A DNA stretch of 6,211 bases from the NCBI GenBank assembly GCA_902478865.1, contig CABSNA010000083.1:1-6211 (forward strand). Reading direction: 5' to 3'. Shown here piece after piece: positions 1 to 6,211 of the stretch. The position numbers and the translations under genes are program-made. Origin of the DNA: an uncultured Collinsella sp. (GTDB lineage Bacteria; Actinomycetota; Coriobacteriia; Coriobacteriales; Coriobacteriaceae). Below the pieces are notes generated by a model. The model saw only the letters and a list, made by a program, of their open reading frames with translations. It made no database searches and had not been told where the DNA came from. How positions within the stretch are numbered: position 1 is the first letter of the stretch; the number at the start of each line of letters is the position of its first letter.

Positions 1-1168
1 CTACGATCGAGAGCAGCGTCTGGGCAAACTCGTCCAGATCGTCCGGATTCACGCGGTCGTCAAAGGAAATGCGCAGTGCGCCCAATGCCTGCTCGCGACC
101 GATGCCCATCGCGCTTAAAACATGGCTCGGGTCCATGCTGCCGCTCGAGCACGCCGAACCGGCCGAAACCTCAAAGCCGGCGGCATCGAGCTTGACGATG
201 AGCTCCTCGGAGTCCATGCCGTCGACGTAGATCGACACCATGCCCGGCAGGCGATCGGCCTGTGCGTAGTCGCCCATGGTGGCATGAATACGCGGATGGG
301 CCGTAAGCGTGGCGTAGAGCTTGCCGGAAAGGGCTTGCAGCGTCGCACGCTCCTGGGCCACATGGGGCGCCAGCGTACGGGCGGCAGCGGCAAAGGCGAG
401 CTGCGTGCGCAGGTCTTGCGTGCCGGCACGACGACCGGCCTCCTGTCCGCCGCCAAAGATGCGCGGGCGCAGCGGCGTGCGGCTCTTAAGGTAGAGTGCG
501 CCAGATGCCACGGGGCCACCGATCTTGTGCGCGGCAACGGTCATAGCGTCAACTCCCAGCTCGGTGACATCGAGCGGAATATGCAAGTAGCCCTGGATGG
601 CATCGGTGTGGAACAGGGCGCCCACGGTATGCGCAGCCGCGGCCAGCTCGCGGATGGGCTGCACTACGCCGGTCTCGTTGTTGGCGGCCATGATGCTCAC
701 GAGTGCCACGTCGTCGCCGAGCAAGTCGCTCAGCGCGGCGGTCTCGATGTAGCCCGCGCGGCAGGGCTGCACCAGGTCGACGGTAAAGCCGGCGGCGCGC
801 AGCAGCGGCAGGTTGTCGAGGATTGAATCGTGCTCGATGGCAGATACGATCACACGGCTACGCTTACGGTCGCGCTGGCGGGCGCCCTCGGCAAGACCGA
901 GGAGCGCCAGCTGGTTGGCCTCGGTGCCGCCGTTGGTCAGGACGATCTCGGACGGGCGGACGCGCGCGCCAAAGCTGCGGGCGATCTCGCGACGTGCAAC
1001 CTCCAGACGCGCGGCAGCCTTGCGGCCGAGCGAATGCAGCGAGTTGGGGTTGACGCCGGCGAGCTCGCTATCATCGTACTCACGCTGCGCAAGGAGCGCC
1101 TCGGCGCGCATGGGCGTCGAGGCGGCATAGTCAAGATTCACGGGTATGCGGTTTTGACCTGCGGTCAT
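1..1168 (-). CDS. Cysteine desulfurase, NifS/IscS family (3' end cut by window edge)
   Basis: PLP-dependent enzyme that takes sulfur from L-cysteine, giving alanine and an enzyme persulfide used for Fe-S cluster assembly or tRNA thiolation in the cytoplasm. My translation from the ATG at 1168 is open for 389 codons to the window edge. Seen: LDYAASTP near the N-terminus (residues 12-19), GGTEAN (80-85), the PLP-stacking His113 in IEH, NNETGVVQP (163-171), Asp189 and Gln192 in HTDAIQ, the Schiff-base Lys215 in AAHKIGGP, and catalytic Cys340 in SAGSACSSG. Spacing from His to Asp (76) and Asp to Lys (26) equals that of E. coli IscS. The SxGSACSS loop marks the group I (NifS/IscS) type, not the SufS type. 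Family members run about 380-405 residues, so only a short tail is missing. A strong AGGAGG lies in the end of rpe, 11 nt before the ATG, and the intergenic gap is 6 nt. The N-terminal LDYAAS differs from the usual LDNAAT. Whether it is iscS, nifS or a dedicated tRNA-thiolation partner cannot be told here. Confidence 0.95.
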   Translation of the reverse strand, partial: MTAGQNRIPVNLDYAASTPMRAEALLAQREYDDSELAGVNPNSLHSLGRKAAARLEVARREIARSFGARVRPSEIVLTNGGTEANQLALLGLAEGARQRDRKRSRVIVSAIEHDSILDNLPLLRAAGFTVDLVQPCRAGYIETAALSDLLGDDVALVSIMAANNETGVVQPIRELAAAAHTVGALFHTDAIQGYLHIPLDVTELGVDAMTVAAHKIGGPVASGALYLKSRTPLRPRIFGGGQEAGRRAGTQDLRTQLAFAAAARTLAPHVAQERATLQALSGKLYATLTAHPRIHATMGDYAQADRLPGMVSIYVDGMDSEELIVKLDAAGFEVSAGSACSSGSMDPSHVLSAMGIGREQALGALRISFDDRVNPDDLDEFAQTLLSIV

Positions 1169-1174
1169 AAGGGT

Positions 1175-1846
1175 TTATGCCTCCTGTGCGGCCTCATTGC
1201 CCAGCTTCTGCAGCAGCGCAACCTCGGCGGCGGGATCTTCGGACTTAAAAACGGCGGAGCCGGCTACGAGCACGTTGGCGCCGGCCTTGACGACCTCGGC
1301 GATGTTCTTGGAAGAAATACCGCCATCGACCTCGATCAGGGGCGACACGCCGTGACGCTCACACATGGCCGTAAGCTCGTGCAGCTTAGGCAGCGTGCCC
1401 GGGATAAAGCTCTGGCCGCCAAAGCCCGGGTTCACACTCATGAGCAGCACCATATCGACGACGTCGATGATGCTCTCGAGCACGCACACGGGGGTGGCGG
1501 GGTTGAGCACCACGCCGGCCTTGACGCCGCGCTGCTGCAGATGCGTGAGCGTGCGGTGCAGGTGCGTGGAAGCCTCGTAGTGCACGGTGATCATGTCGGC
1601 ACCGGCGTCGGCGTACCAATCGACCGTCTCGTCGGGGTTCGTCACCATGAGGTGCGCGTCGACCGGTACATCGGTGGAGCGCTTGACGGCCTTAAGGATG
1701 TCAACGCCAAAGGTGAGGTTGCCGGTAAAGTGACCGTCCATAACGTCGAAGTGCACGTAGTCGGCACCGGCGATCTTGTCGAGTTCGCCCTTGAGGTTGG
1801 CCATGTCGGCCGAAAGGACAGACGGAGCGATTTTGATGGAACCCAT
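1175..1846 (-). CDS. rpe: Ribulose-phosphate 3-epimerase
   Basis: Cytoplasmic metal-dependent enzyme of the pentose phosphate pathway that interconverts D-ribulose 5-phosphate and D-xylulose 5-phosphate. The 223-residue product has the usual family length and a complete TIM-barrel motif set: APSVLSAD (residues 7-14), HFDVMDGHF (32-40), DAHLMV (63-68), LNPATP (114-119), NPGFGGQ (139-145, phosphate-binding region), EVDGGI (172-177) and VLVAGSAVF near the C-terminus. Expected metal and catalytic residues are present: His32, Asp34, His65 and Asp174, with Met36 and Met67 alongside. One oddity is that the loop after HFDVMDGHF reads TGNLTFG where most members have VPNLTFG or VPNITFG. The start ATG at 1846 has a modest GAAAGG 8 nt upstream. 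The gene lies 18 nt after gpsA and 6 nt before the cysteine desulfurase, within the same operon. It shares no obvious pathway step with those neighbours. Confidence 0.97.
   Translation of the reverse strand: MGSIKIAPSVLSADMANLKGELDKIAGADYVHFDVMDGHFTGNLTFGVDILKAVKRSTDVPVDAHLMVTNPDETVDWYADAGADMITVHYEASTHLHRTLTHLQQRGVKAGVVLNPATPVCVLESIIDVVDMVLLMSVNPGFGGQSFIPGTLPKLHELTAMCERHGVSPLIEVDGGISSKNIAEVVKAGANVLVAGSAVFKSEDPAAEVALLQKLGNEAAQEA
1180..1185 (-). promoter_or_regulatory. Ribosome binding site of the cysteine desulfurase, inside rpe
   Basis: A full AGGAGG Shine-Dalgarno sequence lies in the last codons of rpe (CAG GAG GCA TAA). The spacer to the ATG at 1168 is 11 nt, slightly longer than optimal. 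Its position under translating rpe ribosomes suggests translational coupling of the two genes (inference). Confidence 0.7.
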
Positions 1847-1854
1847 GGTAGAAG

Positions 1855-1860
1855 CCTTTC
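1855..1860 (-). promoter_or_regulatory. Ribosome binding site of rpe
   Basis: GAAAGG lies 8 nt before the rpe ATG, in the 18 nt gap between gpsA and rpe. It is the weakest Shine-Dalgarno match of the operon, but no better start is nearby, and the predicted N-terminus (MGSIKIAPSVLSAD) matches the family. Confidence 0.55.
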
Positions 1861-1864
1861 TGCG

Positions 1865-2872
1865 CTAGTCGGTGAGTCCGTAGAACTCTTGGGAAGGTAC
1901 GCGATCGGTAAGAATCTCGAGCGCCCTATCCAAAGTAACACCGTTGTAGAGCGTTTGCTCCACGGCAAAGGTGAGCGGAATGTCTACGCCCAGTGAACGG
2001 GCAAGTTCGCTGACGCTGCGGGCCGCGACGGCGCCTTCAACCACCATATGCGTGCGCTCCTGATACTCGTCGAGCGACACACCGTGGGCAAACTCGTAGC
2101 CAAAGGTGCGGTTGCGCGAATGCTCCGAGGTGCAGGTGGCAATGAGGTCGCCCATGCCGGCAAGCCCCATGCAGGTCATAGCTTGGCCGCCGCGGGCGTG
2201 CGCCAGACGGCTGATCTCGGCCAGGCCGCGCGTCATGATGAGGGCGAGCGTGTTGTCGCCCGCGCCGGAGCCGGCGGAAATGCCGCACACAATGGCGATG
2301 ACATTTTTCATGGCGCCGCAAACCTCGACGCCGGTCATGTCCTGCGACAGGTAGATGCGGAAGGCCGTGGACAGCAGCAGCTCCTTAAAGGTCTCCCCCA
2401 CCTGCTGGTCCTCGCTGGCGATGACGGCGGCAGAGAGCCCGCCGCGGCAAATCTCCTCGGCATGGTTGGGGCCCGAGAGGGCCGCCACACGCCGCTCGTT
2501 GCCGATCTCGCTGGCAATGACCTCGCTCATGAGCAGGCCAGACTCGGGCTCAATGCCCTTGGTAAGGCAGAGCACCGGGGTGTTGGCGGCGATGAAAGGC
2601 GCTGCCTGATGACATACGCTGCGCAGGTGTGTGGAGGGCACGGCAAAGATGATGGCGTCGGCGGCGTCGAGCGCTTGCGCCAGGTCCGTCGTGGCGACGA
2701 CGTTGCCGGGCAGCTCGTAGTCCACCAGATACCGGGGGTTGCAGTGCTCGCCATTGATGCCGGCGGCCGTCTGCTCGCTGTGGGCCCACATGGTCACGCG
2801 CTCGGCTCGCGCGGCGGCAAGGCCGGCGACGGCGGTTCCCCAGGAGCCGGAGCCAATCAGCGCAACATTCAT
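1865..2872 (-). CDS. gpsA: NAD(P)H-dependent glycerol-3-phosphate dehydrogenase
   Basis: Cytoplasmic oxidoreductase that reduces dihydroxyacetone phosphate to sn-glycerol-3-phosphate, the backbone for phospholipids. The product is 335 residues, against 339 in E. coli. The N-terminal Rossmann domain starts at once with IGSGSWGTA (residues 6-14). Further motifs are FAVPS (76-80), LTKGIE (103-108), LSGPNHAEEI (132-141), GVEVCGAMKN with the catalytic Lys189 (181-190), GDNTLALIMTRGLAE (205-219) and GLAGMGDLIATCTSEHSRN (236-254), which is the substrate-binding and C-terminal helical domain. The NHAEE form in place of the commoner SFAxE is a lineage variant I associate with actinobacteria (from memory, not searched). 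The ATG at 2872 follows AGGAG with a 6 nt spacer, and the Shine-Dalgarno overlaps the plsY stop codon. plsY, encoding the enzyme that uses the product, lies directly upstream, which strengthens the call. Confidence 0.98.
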   Translation of the reverse strand: MNVALIGSGSWGTAVAGLAAARAERVTMWAHSEQTAAGINGEHCNPRYLVDYELPGNVVATTDLAQALDAADAIIFAVPSTHLRSVCHQAAPFIAANTPVLCLTKGIEPESGLLMSEVIASEIGNERRVAALSGPNHAEEICRGGLSAAVIASEDQQVGETFKELLLSTAFRIYLSQDMTGVEVCGAMKNVIAIVCGISAGSGAGDNTLALIMTRGLAEISRLAHARGGQAMTCMGLAGMGDLIATCTSEHSRNRTFGYEFAHGVSLDEYQERTHMVVEGAVAARSVSELARSLGVDIPLTFAVEQTLYNGVTLDRALEILTDRVPSQEFYGLTD

Positions 2873-2878
2873 GACTCT

Positions 2879-2883
2879 CTCCT
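2879..2883 (-). promoter_or_regulatory. Ribosome binding site of gpsA, overlapping the plsY stop
   Basis: The sequence TAGGAGAGAGTCATG merges the plsY TAG stop with an AGGAG Shine-Dalgarno, 6 nt before the gpsA ATG. This arrangement fixes the gpsA start and suggests translational coupling of the two lipid genes. Confidence 0.75.
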
Positions 2884-3565
2884 ACTTATCGTCGGGCTCG
2901 GTGACGCGCTTGGTAAACGAGAGCTTGGACTCCTTACCGGCCATGAGCTTTTGGATATTCGCGCGATGGGCCCACACAACGGTGATGCCGATTATCGCCA
3001 TGCAAAACTTAAGTCCCAGGCTGCTGTACGGAAAGACCGCGCAAGCAGCGATGGGAAGACCGATGGCAGCGGCAAGCGAGCCCACCGACACATACTTGGT
3101 GATGGCGACGGCCACGATAAACATGCCGAGCAGCGACAGGCCAATAGGCCAGTACCAGGCGAGGATGACGCCCAGGCCAACCGCGATACCCTTGCCGCCG
3201 TGGAAGTTAAGGTAGGGCGAGAAGATATGGCCCCACACCGCTGCCAGGCAAATGACGCCGAGCATCCAATCGCCGGGGGCTCCGGGCGCCATGATGCTTA
3301 CGGGGAAGCCATAGCCCAAGTCGGCAATGAGCGGACGCGCGATAAGGACGCAGATGGCGCCCTTAAGGCAGTCGAGCAACAACGTGAGCGCGGCCACCTT
3401 AGGGCCGGCCACGCGCAGCGCATTGGTTGTGCCGATGTTGCCGGAACCCGCCTTGCGAATGTCGGTGTGGTTGAACACGCGGCCCAGGATCAGGCCAAAC
3501 GGAATCGCTCCGATAAAGAACGAGACCACGGCGCAGATGGCGGTCAGCAGAATCGGATTATGCAT
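2882..3565 (-). CDS. plsY: Acyl-phosphate:glycerol-3-phosphate acyltransferase
   Basis: Integral membrane enzyme that transfers an acyl group from acyl phosphate (made by PlsX) to glycerol-3-phosphate, giving lysophosphatidic acid, the first committed step of phospholipid synthesis. The product is 227 residues, somewhat longer than many PlsY proteins (about 195-215). The conserved loops are all visible: KAGSGNIGTTN (residues 38-48), the phosphate-binding HGGKGIA (122-128), KYVSVGS (157-163) and WAHRANIQKLMAGKES (198-213). Hydrophobic membrane segments fall at roughly 5-30, 57-80, 100-118, 125-156, 162-180 and 186-200. The extra length sits mainly in the loop at about 82-98. I chose the ATG at 3565, not an in-frame ATG at 3613: it gives a typical hydrophobic N-terminus and has AAGGA 8 nt upstream, while the longer form would add a charged stretch deep inside der. 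The start overlaps the der stop by 8 bp. Its substrate-producing partner gpsA follows after 9 bp. Confidence 0.96.
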   Translation of the reverse strand: MHNPILLTAICAVVSFFIGAIPFGLILGRVFNHTDIRKAGSGNIGTTNALRVAGPKVAALTLLLDCLKGAICVLIARPLIADLGYGFPVSIMAPGAPGDWMLGVICLAAVWGHIFSPYLNFHGGKGIAVGLGVILAWYWPIGLSLLGMFIVAVAITKYVSVGSLAAAIGLPIAACAVFPYSSLGLKFCMAIIGITVVWAHRANIQKLMAGKESKLSFTKRVTEPDDK

Positions 3566-4892
3566 CCTTTTGTTCCTTCTTCCTAAAGAAGAGTCGAATG
3601 GGCGTGCCGGCAAAATCGAAGGTCGAGCGCATGCGGTTCTCCACGTAGCGCTGGTAGGTGTCGTTGACCAGATCGCTGTGGTTGACGAAGAACGTGAACG
3701 TCGGCGGATTGACGCCCGTCTGAGTCACGTAGTGCATGCGCAGGCGGCGCTTGCCGTCCACCACGGTGTGGCCGAACTCACGTAGGTCGGTGAGGAACGT
3801 GTTGAGGCGCGAGGTGCTGATCTTTTGCGAACGCGTCTTCTCGGCTGCGTCGACCATCGCCCAGATCTTCTCGACGCTGCGGCCAGTGAGGGCAGAGATG
3901 CGCAGGTACTGGGCCCAGGGAGCCATGACGCCCAGACGGCGGTCGATGGTCTCCATGCAGGCCTCGCGCTTGCGGTCGTCGTCGAGCAGGTCCCACTTGT
4001 TGAGCAGCACAACGATGGCACAGCCGCGCTCGATGGCAAGACCCATGACCTTCTGGTCCTGTTCGGTAACGCCCACGGAGGCGTCGACGACGAGCAGCGC
4101 CACGTCGGCGCGGTCGATGGCGCGCAGGCCGCGGACCATCGAGTAGTACTCGATATTCTCGTACACGGTGCTCTTCTTGCGGATGCCCGCGGTGTCGACC
4201 ATGCGGTAGTGCTTGCCGTTGCGCTCCACGACGGTGTCGATGGCGTCGCGCGTCGTGCCGGCAATGTTGGACACGATAGAGCGGTCGGCGCCCAGGATGC
4301 GGTTGAACAGCGAGGACTTGCCGGCGTTGGGGCGGCCGATGATGGCCACGTTCAGCGCATCGGGGAACTCGTCGGCGACCTCGTCCTCTTCCTCCGGAAG
4401 CAGGGCCACGATATCGTCGAGCAGGTCGCCCGTGCCATGACCATGCAGGGCCGAGAGCGGCGTGGGCTCACCGATGCCGAGCGAATAGAACTCCCAGATG
4501 CTGTCGTTCTCGCGATCGGGGTTGTCGAGCTTGTTCACCAGCAGAAAGACCGGCTTGTCGCAGCGCTTGAGCATGCGAGCGACCGACTCGTCCTCCTCGG
4601 TGACGCCGGTGCGGCCATCGACCACAAACAGGATGACGGCGGCTTCCTCGGCGGCGGCGAGCGCCTGGTCGCGGATGGACGTGGCAAAGACGTCGTCGCT
4701 CTTGAGCGGCTCGATACCGCCCGTGTCGACGATGGTGAACTCGCGGCCGTTCCAATCGGCCGTGTGATATGAGCGATCGCGCGTGACGCCGCGAGACTCG
4801 TGGACGATGGCGTCCGAGGTCTGAGCCAGGCGGTTAACGAGCGTGGACTTGCCCACGTTGGGGCGTCCGACGACGGCGACGATAGGTTTCAT
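3558..4892 (-). CDS. der: Ribosome-assembly GTPase Der (EngA)
   Basis: Double-domain GTPase required for maturation of the 50S ribosomal subunit; it acts in the cytoplasm on pre-ribosomes. The product is 444 residues, normal for the family. The first G domain has GRPNVGKS (residues 9-16), Thr37 in GVTRD, DTGG (56-59), NKLD (120-123) and SAL (147-149). An acidic linker rich in Glu and Asp spans about 167-178. The second G domain has GRPNAGKS (186-193), GTTRD (212-216), DTAG (233-236), NKWD (298-301) and SALTG (333-337). The C-terminal KH-like domain (about 351-440) ends with the typical GTPIRLFFRKK. The ATG at 4892 has AAAGGAG 5 nt upstream. The frame stays open another 57 codons upstream (to 5063), but that part lies inside the previous gene and looks nothing like Der, so it is rejected. 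der is 10 bp after the radical SAM gene, and its stop overlaps the plsY start. Confidence 0.98.
   Translation of the reverse strand: MKPIVAVVGRPNVGKSTLVNRLAQTSDAIVHESRGVTRDRSYHTADWNGREFTIVDTGGIEPLKSDDVFATSIRDQALAAAEEAAVILFVVDGRTGVTEEDESVARMLKRCDKPVFLLVNKLDNPDRENDSIWEFYSLGIGEPTPLSALHGHGTGDLLDDIVALLPEEEDEVADEFPDALNVAIIGRPNAGKSSLFNRILGADRSIVSNIAGTTRDAIDTVVERNGKHYRMVDTAGIRKKSTVYENIEYYSMVRGLRAIDRADVALLVVDASVGVTEQDQKVMGLAIERGCAIVVLLNKWDLLDDDRKREACMETIDRRLGVMAPWAQYLRISALTGRSVEKIWAMVDAAEKTRSQKISTSRLNTFLTDLREFGHTVVDGKRRLRMHYVTQTGVNPPTFTFFVNHSDLVNDTYQRYVENRMRSTFDFAGTPIRLFFRKKEQKDA
3574..3578 (-). promoter_or_regulatory. Ribosome binding site of plsY, inside der
   Basis: AAGGA lies 8 nt before the plsY ATG at 3565, within the last codons of der (AAA AAA GAA CAA AAG GAT GCA TAA). 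A second AGGA is present at 3581-3584. The site decides the start in favour of 3565. Confidence 0.65.
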
Positions 4893-4897
4893 CTGCT

Positions 4898-4904
4898 CTC
4901 CTTT
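4898..4904 (-). promoter_or_regulatory. Ribosome binding site of der
   Basis: AAAGGAG ends 5 nt before the ATG at 4892 and overlaps the TAA stop of the upstream radical SAM gene. It is the best Shine-Dalgarno in the window after AGGAGG, and it fixes the der start against a longer in-frame alternative. Confidence 0.75.
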
Positions 4905-6178
4905 AATGGGTAGGGTCAGCGGAATTAGTAGAGTCGGCAGGCACAATGCCAAGGATGTGCTCCAGGGTATCGAGCAGCTCATGCGGCATGGTCGACACCA
5001 CATGAACCTCGGCGCCGCGACTGGTAAGGCTTGCGAGTAAATCGTCACGATGATACTCGTCAAGCGTCATGCCGTCAGCGTTGAACATGAGCTTAGGCAC
5101 AAAGAGCATAACCCCCGACAGATCTTGGGGCAGCTGCTCCAAGATGTCACACGCGACGATGAGGCCGGTCACGTCCACGTTGCCGCCAAAGTAGCGGTTC
5201 TTGATGGCCGTGACAGTGCCGGCGAGTCCCTGGGGCGACTCCACAAAGCGGGCCACCGTGTCGCGTGCGCTGGCGCCCGAGAGGCACAGCAGGTGCTGGC
5301 TGCGGGCGGCGATGGCCTCGCGGACGCGGGCCAGACGCTCGGTATCGGCGGCAAGCACGTCGTCGGTCTCGTCTAGATACGAGCGGATCATGCCGATGCC
5401 GTCGTAGTACTGCGGGTAACCGTCGTAAAAGTCTGCCTCGGGAGGATCGATGCCGGCGTCCAGATAGAACTCGTCGCTCATCTGGAAGGTGTGGCGGCCA
5501 AAGCGCTCATAGGCGCGGTCCTGGTAGGGACGGATCATGGCAATGGTCTCGCGCGCTAGCTCGGGCTTGTCGCTGTAGGACCAGCTAAAACGGTTCTGAT
5601 GCTTGGTAAAACCGAGCGGCACAATGCCCAGGCTTGTGATTTGCTCGTGCTCCTCGCAAAAGCGCAGGGTCTTTTCCAGCTCCTCGCCGTCGTTCATGCC
5701 GGGGCACAACACGATCTGCGCGTGAATCTCGATGCCGGCGGCCATGATGGTCTCGAGTACGTCCATGCCTCGCTGAGCGTTACGGCCCATCATACGACGG
5801 CGGACGTCGGGGCTCACAGCGTGGACCGACACGTTCATGGGACTCATGTTGCGCTGGATGACGTTTTGCACGTCCTCGTCGGTGAGGTTCGTAAGCGTGA
5901 CAAAGTTGCCTTGCAAAAAGCTTAGGCGATAGTCGTCGTCGCGAATATAGAGCGTGGAGCGGCCGCCCTTGGGGAGCATGGTCATAAAGCAGAACACGCA
6001 GGCGTTGACGCAGGTACGCATGCCGTCGAAGATGGGGCCATCGAACTCAAGGCCCCAGTCCTCACCGGGAAAACGATCGAGCTCGACGGGGGTGACGGTG
6101 CCGTCGCGCGGGTCGAAAACCTCGAGCTCGACGGTATCATCGTCGGCCTCCCAGAGCCACACAATCATGTCGGTAAGC
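4903..6178 (-). CDS. Radical SAM protein with DUF512 domain (5' end missing)
   Basis: Member of the PDZ-like / radical SAM / DUF512 family of Fe-S oxidoreductases; the reaction is unknown. The genuine part is 424 residues. It begins inside the PDZ-like N-terminal domain (about 1-45), then shows the radical SAM cluster motif C-x3-C-x2-C at residues 56, 60 and 63 (codons within 5989-6012, CVNACVFCF). This is followed by LPKGGRSTLY and DDDYRLSFLQGNF, which are strongly characteristic. Next come MSPMNVSVHA, HAQIVLCPGMNDG and VPLGFTKHQ. The DUF512 part carries MSDEFYLDAG, YDGIGMIRSYL and FGGNVDVTGLIVACDIL. An apparent ATG at 6195 gives a protein starting MCIRDR, but those bases are sequencing adapter. 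The true start, and perhaps 30-40 residues of the PDZ-like region, lie beyond the contig. The stop overlaps the der ribosome binding site, and this gene-der adjacency recurs in other Gram-positive bacteria. I assign no gene symbol. Confidence 0.93.
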
Positions 6179-6211
6179 CTGTCTCTTATACACATCTGAC
6201 GCTGCCGACGA
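6179..6211. other. Illumina Nextera transposase adapter (contamination at contig end)
   Basis: Positions 6179-6197 read CTGTCTCTTATACACATCT, the 19 bp Tn5 mosaic end used in Nextera libraries, followed by GACGCTGCCGACGA at 6198-6211. Together the 33 bases are the exact reverse complement of the Nextera Read 1 transposase adapter. The natural Tn5 outside end differs (CTGACTCTTATACACAAGT), and the 14 bases beyond it are synthetic, so this is not a real transposon end. The adapter is responsible for the false protein start MCIRDR on the minus strand. It should be trimmed; genuine sequence ends at 6178. Confidence 0.98.

Noticed and set aside
1847..1864. Possible promoter or terminator in the largest intergenic gap (gpsA-rpe)
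   Set aside because: Eighteen bases are too short for either. They hold only a ribosome binding site, with no hairpin plus T-run.
830..1996. Plus-strand open frame of 388 codons opposite the cysteine desulfurase, rpe and the end of gpsA
   Set aside because: It is antisense to three real genes, with composition typical of a shadow frame and no motif. The frames at 122-826 and 3825-4772 are rejected for the same reason.
2048..3586. Long plus-strand open frame of 512 codons opposite gpsA and plsY
   Set aside because: It runs antisense to two well-recognised genes, spans their junction, and its translation is low-complexity (rich in Gly, Ala, His, Asp and Arg) with no recognisable domain. GC-rich coding DNA commonly leaves such open frames on the opposite strand.
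3566..3613. 16-codon upstream extension of plsY
   Set aside because: It lies within der, adds a charged segment before the first membrane helix, and the ATG at 3565 has a suitable Shine-Dalgarno and a family-like N-terminus.
4893..5063. 57-codon upstream extension of der
   Set aside because: The extension overlaps the radical SAM gene, does not resemble Der, and the ATG at 4892 has an excellent Shine-Dalgarno and the expected MKPIVAVVGRPNVGKS start.
1..6178. CRISPR array, tRNA or rRNA, riboswitch, phage or defence island
   Set aside because: No regularly spaced repeats are seen, no non-coding gap exceeds 18 bp, and all recognised genes are housekeeping or conserved operon members.
6179..6197. 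Possible natural Tn5/IS50 transposon end
   Set aside because: The 19 bases are the hyperactive mosaic end, not the natural outside end, and they are followed by the synthetic Nextera tail, with no transposase gene.

Overview
The window is a compact, single-direction stretch of bacterial chromosome, with every supported gene on the minus strand. The order of transcription runs from the right end to the left: a radical SAM/DUF512 protein (5'-truncated), der (EngA, a ribosome-assembly GTPase), plsY (acyl-phosphate:glycerol-3-phosphate acyltransferase), gpsA (glycerol-3-phosphate dehydrogenase), rpe (ribulose-phosphate 3-epimerase) and a NifS/IscS-type cysteine desulfurase (cut by the left end, only its last residues missing). 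The junctions measure 10 bp, an 8 bp overlap, 9 bp, 18 bp and 6 bp. No internal promoter or terminator is evident, so the block reads as part of one operon whose promoter and terminator lie outside the window. No stretch over 300 bp lacks a gene.

The DNA looks GC-rich (about 60% or slightly more by eye), with strong purine-rich ribosome binding sites. The segment DUF512 - der - plsY - gpsA is a gene order I know from many Firmicutes and related Gram-positive groups. The high GC and the flavour of the proteins (for example the LSGPNHAEEI motif in GpsA and the CFMTMLPKGGR stretch in the radical SAM protein) suggest a gut actinobacterium of the class Coriobacteriia, perhaps Collinsella-like. This placement is an inference without a database search. 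The adapter at the contig end shows Nextera-type sequencing, and suggests an isolate or metagenome draft assembly.

Functionally, GpsA makes sn-glycerol-3-phosphate from dihydroxyacetone phosphate and PlsY acylates it, so two consecutive steps of phospholipid synthesis are adjacent. Der works in maturation of the large ribosomal subunit. Rpe interconverts pentose phosphates. The cysteine desulfurase supplies sulfur for Fe-S clusters or tRNA thiolation. The radical SAM protein needs an Fe-S cluster itself, but its reaction is unknown. The set is mostly housekeeping.

The most striking sequence signal is not biological. The last 33 bases (6179-6211) are a perfect Illumina Nextera transposase adapter, so genuine sequence ends at 6178 and the apparent start codon of the radical SAM gene (protein beginning MCIRDR) is an artefact. 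I found no new defence system, mobile element, CRISPR array, RNA gene or other undescribed system. The only protein of unknown function is the DUF512 radical SAM enzyme.
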